Origin: Methanobacterium sp. | GTDB taxonomy: Archaea; Methanobacteriota; Methanobacteria; Methanobacteriales; Methanobacteriaceae | Assembly: GCA_030017655.1 (NCBI GenBank) | Contig: JASEIM010000043.1 | Location: forward strand, 1-8,099 | Direction: 5' to 3' | DNA length: 8,099 nt | Part shown: positions 6,304 to 8,099 of the stretch, piece by piece | Layout of the letters: each line of letters starts with the position of its first letter | Numbering within the stretch: position 1 is the stretch's first letter | Notes under the pieces: model-generated | What the model saw: the letters and a program-made list of their open reading frames with translations, nothing else | What the model was told of the DNA's origin: nothing | The model's database searches: none | Program-made: the position numbers and the translations under genes

Positions 6304-6924
6304 TTATTCCCTTCTAAATTTTTCATTATGTCTTTTTATAACTGAATCTCTGTATTTAAGCTTTTTCCTTGTCTTCGGACGTGGTTCGGGTTTTTCAAAT
6401 ATCATGTCACCTTCAATCATTCTGTTTATCATTTCCTCAACATCTTTTGGACGTGGAATATCATTTAGAATGATTCTTGTATGTTCATGCCCTCCAAAAA
6501 CTTCAATATCACCACTTGAAGTTATTCTTTCAGTCAGGCTCTGTGATACAGTTACATCCTGTATTTTATCGTAGTGAATATAGTTCTTATTTTTGCGCAG
6601 TATACCACTTTTAGTGATAATTCTTTGATCTGTAAGTTTATATGATGTTGATCTCCATTTAAGAAGATCCCAAGTAATCCAGAGGAATAAAATTAGGATA
6701 ATAAGGAGTAAGAAAACAGTAACGCCCTGTACAAGTGGAATTTGGACAATACTTATTAAATATTCTTGAATTGTTGCGGCAGTAGTCATTAAATCTCTAA
6801 AAAAGTATACAATTATTAAAATAATAATAAATTTAATAATAGCTGATTTTAGATACATAAAAAAACGAGGTCGCGTTTGGAAAATTACGTTTTCTCGTGC
6901 CCTGATTTCTTTGGTGTTTCTCAT
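6304..6924 (-). CDS. Membrane protein with bacterial-type PH domain (bPH2/DUF304-like)
   Basis: The 206-residue protein begins with a short polar N-terminus containing ENVIFQTRPR (11-20), typical of the start of YdbS/YdbT-like proteins. Two hydrophobic segments follow (about 24-42 and 64-88). Then comes a cytoplasmic domain (about 93-170) with SYKLTDQRIITKSGILRKN, the YDKIQDVTVSQS turn and a GDIEVFGG strand, the pattern of bacterial PH domains. A strongly basic tail (about 180-206, with many Lys and Arg) ends the protein and might contact lipids or nucleic acid. Such proteins sit in the membrane and in some bacteria affect envelope stress or export, but the archaeal role is unknown to me. The ATG is supported by GAGTGAT about 4 bases upstream. 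It is divergent from the UPF0280 gene with 55 bases between, so the two may share regulatory sequence. Confidence 0.85.
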   Translation of the reverse strand: MRNTKEIRARENVIFQTRPRFFMYLKSAIIKFIIILIIVYFFRDLMTTAATIQEYLISIVQIPLVQGVTVFLLLIILILFLWITWDLLKWRSTSYKLTDQRIITKSGILRKNKNYIHYDKIQDVTVSQSLTERITSSGDIEVFGGHEHTRIILNDIPRPKDVEEMINRMIEGDMIFEKPEPRPKTRKKLKYRDSVIKRHNEKFRRE

Positions 6925-6979
6925 TCAAATCACTCTTTATTTCTCTTTAATTATTTTAATTTGATTAACTAAATAATTT
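6925..6979. promoter_or_regulatory. Short divergent promoter region between the PH-domain and UPF0280 genes
   Basis: These 55 A+T-rich bases must hold the start signals of both divergent genes. On the minus strand GAGTGAT precedes the PH-domain ATG. On the plus strand ATTATTTTAATTTG (about 6949-6962) could act as a TATA element for a leaderless UPF0280 message. No standout consensus is present. Confidence 0.4.
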
Positions 6980-7732
6980 ATGCAAGTTTCGACAGATTCA
7001 ATGATGATGATTACAGAAAGAATAAAGCTTGATGAGACCAATATTTTACTTAAAACAGATTTACAGAATCATAATCTTTATAATTTCGTTTTAAGGCAAC
7101 GAATGGAACTCATAAATTATATACGGAATAATAATAATTTTTTAATATCATTTGAGCCACTGGATGTTGTAAAAGGACCTTATATTGCTAAGATCATGTC
7201 AGAGGCAGGTAAAATAGCAGATGTAGGTCCAATGGCCGCTGTTGCAGGAACAATCTCTGAATTATCAATGTTTTTTTTGGTTAAAAACGACGCAAAGTAT
7301 GTTATCCTTGAAAATGGTGGGGATATAGCTTTGAAAGTAAATAAAGATGTTATTATGGGTCTTTATGCCGGTACTTCAACCCTTTCAGGACAAATTGGAT
7401 ATAAAATAAAGCATAAAAAGACTCCTATGGGTATTTGCACTTCATCAGGAACTGTTGGACATTCTATAAGTCTGGGAAGGGCAGATTCTGTAACGGTATT
7501 TGCAGATAGGGCCAGTATCGCTGATGCACTTGCTACAAGTATAGCCAATGAGGCTAATGGTGATTCAGACTCTGAAGCGGTGCAAAATTGCCTTGATAAA
7601 GCGGATAACTACAAAGAATACATGATGGGAGCAATGATCATTGTGGGAGAATCAGCAGGAACTATTGGGAAAATTCCAAAGCTCATAGAAACTGATAAAA
7701 AGGTTGTTTTGGGAGATTTATTCGACATTTAA
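6980..7732 (+). CDS. UPF0280 (COG2122) family protein, ApbE-like
   Basis: The 250-residue protein belongs to UPF0280, a mainly methanogen family with an ApbE-like fold. Parallels to ApbE are visible: VGPMAAVAG (82-90), ENGGDIAL (111-118), GICTSSGTVGHSISLGRADS (151-170) where ApbE has its TSG and HIxxP elements, and ASIADALATSIAN (178-190) matching the ADALAT motif. From memory, a Methanosarcina member of COG2122 is linked genetically to sulfur transfer in homocysteine synthesis; applying that here is inference. The acidic metal-binding pattern of true flavin transferases is only partly evident. The start is uncertain. The ATG at 6980 has no ribosome binding site, and the family-like sequence (ITERIKLDETNILLK) begins only at residue 11, so translation could start at the ATG triplet 7001-7009. 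A leaderless message is plausible. It is divergent from the PH-domain gene, and a seven-T tract follows it. Confidence 0.9.
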   Translation: MQVSTDSMMMITERIKLDETNILLKTDLQNHNLYNFVLRQRMELINYIRNNNNFLISFEPLDVVKGPYIAKIMSEAGKIADVGPMAAVAGTISELSMFFLVKNDAKYVILENGGDIALKVNKDVIMGLYAGTSTLSGQIGYKIKHKKTPMGICTSSGTVGHSISLGRADSVTVFADRASIADALATSIANEANGDSDSEAVQNCLDKADNYKEYMMGAMIIVGESAGTIGKIPKLIETDKKVVLGDLFDI

Positions 7733-7867
7733 ACATTATTTTTTTAACAGTTTCAATATCTTCAACAAGCAACCAGTCATCCATATTTCCATATTCGCTA
7801 CGGTCTATTCAAATGGTAATTTTTCCATTTCATTTGCCTTTGCATCTACATAAACAACATGATCCAT
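7733..7867 (-). pseudogene. Decayed conserved archaeal gene with internal deletion and -1 frameshift
   Basis: From an ATG at 7865-7867 the minus strand reads MDHVVYVDAKANEMEKLPFE and then meets TAG (7805-7807). Adding one base there restores a frame that continues DRSEYGNMDD then WLLVEDIETVKKIMF. This runs to the UPF0280 stop region and, in that frame, closes at a TGA inside the UPF0280 gene (7683-7685). Both parts read like genuine protein. The first resembles the N-terminus and the second the C-terminus of a longer archaeal protein that I recall only loosely and cannot name; an ASCH-like protein is possible. The short distance between them suggests the middle is deleted near codons 16-17. 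A ribosome binding site (GGGTAA) remains 6 bases before the ATG. Without the frame correction a 20-residue peptide would be made. Confidence 0.65.
7739..7745 (+). terminator. T7 tract behind UPF0280
   Basis: Seven T's begin 7 bases after the UPF0280 stop codon and fit archaeal U-tract termination. On the other strand the same bases are part of the decayed gene at 7733-7867, so the tract may have arisen from its lysine codons. Confidence 0.45.
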
Positions 7868-7888
7868 AAATTTACCCAATAGAAATGG

Positions 7889-7915
7889 GATTAAATTTAA
7901 TTATTAAATTAAATC
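7889..7915. repeat. 27-base near-palindrome upstream of the decayed gene
   Basis: GATTAAATTTAAT (7889-7901) and ATTAAATTAAATC (7903-7915) are inverted copies with one mismatch around a single central base. It lies 22-48 bases before the pseudogene ATG, where a TATA box would be expected, so it may be the old promoter or operator of that gene. Confidence 0.4.
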
Positions 7916-7985
7916 AGCAAAGGAATCTTCGCTTCTAGCATCAAAACTCCGATTTTAATCGCTAATTATTTAGATTTGTCAGCTA

Positions 7986-8002
7986 CAAAAACTTTGTTTT
8001 TG
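7986..8002. repeat. Tight hairpin, 7-base stem
   Basis: CAAAAAC (7986-7992), loop TTT, GTTTTTG (7996-8002). The stem is perfect. It falls inside the possible decayed frame (encoding KNKVF on the minus strand), so it may be coincidental. Confidence 0.35.
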
Positions 8003-8021
8003 CATGCTTCGATTATGATGC

Positions 8022-8044
8022 GTAAATCAAATAAATTGATTTAC
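8022..8044. repeat. Perfect 9-base inverted repeat with 5-base loop
   Basis: GTAAATCAA (8022-8030) and TTGATTTAC (8036-8044) flank ATAAA. No T-run of terminator length follows on either strand. It could be a regulator binding dyad or a repeat relic between two shifted frames of the decayed gene. Confidence 0.45.
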
Positions 8045-8099
8045 AGCCTCAGTTCGCCCATCATTCATCACCAATCAGAGCTCATAGGGTTCATCATCG

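Larger units (their letters stand above)
7916..8099 (-). pseudogene. Shreds of a second decayed reading frame
   Basis: No intact gene is present. The minus strand shows short protein-like pieces in alternating frames: LVMNDGRTEAVNQFI (about 8025-8069, after a stop), LFDLRIIIEACKNKVFVADK (part of a run ending at a TAA at 7966-7968), and RSFDARSEDSFADLI ending at a TAA near 7905. The base composition is less A+T-rich than the 4995-5630 gap, and the pieces have balanced composition, which fits a gene broken by frameshifts. I cannot name the family. It could also be two unrelated fragments, or chance. Confidence 0.35.

Noticed and set aside
7363..7548. Minus-strand open frame of 61 codons inside UPF0280
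   Set aside because: It is antisense to the conserved UPF0280 motifs and has shadow-type composition.

Overview
The window looks like chromosomal DNA of a mesophilic methanogenic archaeon, most likely of the order Methanobacteriales (Methanobacterium-like). The DNA is A+T-rich. Upstream sites resemble archaeal TATA boxes and GGTGAT-type ribosome binding sites. The gene set is archaeal and methanogen-flavoured: a KEOPS Cgi121 subunit, CimA-type citramalate synthase, archaeal Trm-G10 tRNA methyltransferase, a geranylgeranyl-reductase-family flavoprotein and a UPF0280 protein. The placement rests on protein families recalled from memory, not on a search.

Layout. Bases 1-444 (+) are the 3' end of a gene, tentatively a PLP-dependent aminotransferase-like protein. 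Facing it, four minus-strand genes run from 4913 down to 469: a GGR-family FAD oxidoreductase, the tRNA G10 dimethyltransferase (trmG10), (R)-citramalate synthase (cimA) and cgi121. trmG10 and cimA are 32 bases apart and probably cotranscribed. cgi121 follows 110 bases later with its own strong ribosome binding site. The GGR gene has its own TATA box and a T-tract behind it, so it is probably a separate unit.

A 717-base A+T-rich gap (4914-5630) holds the GGR promoter, a 34-codon gene remnant on the minus strand, two dyads and several TATA-like boxes. Next come a secreted zinc-dependent phospholipase C-like protein (+), a membrane-anchored bacterial-type PH-domain protein (-) and, divergent from it by 55 bases, a UPF0280/ApbE-like protein (+).

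The last 367 bases hold no intact gene. Next to UPF0280 there is a clear minus-strand pseudogene whose start, ribosome binding site and both protein ends are recognisable, but whose middle seems lost and whose frame is shifted by one base. Further right are shreds of another decayed reading frame with two tight hairpins.

How the genes fit together. cgi121 (t6A at A37 of ANN-decoding tRNAs) and trmG10 (m2G/m2,2G at position 10) are tRNA-modification genes enclosing cimA, the committed step of isoleucine synthesis from pyruvate and acetyl-CoA. GGR, the PLC-like enzyme and the PH-domain protein are all membrane or lipid related, but they are not in one operon, so a joint function is only a suggestion. 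I found no CRISPR array, tRNA, rRNA, insertion sequence or phage gene. I see no convincing new multi-gene system; the least ordinary items are the fully zinc-liganded archaeal PLC and the two decaying loci.
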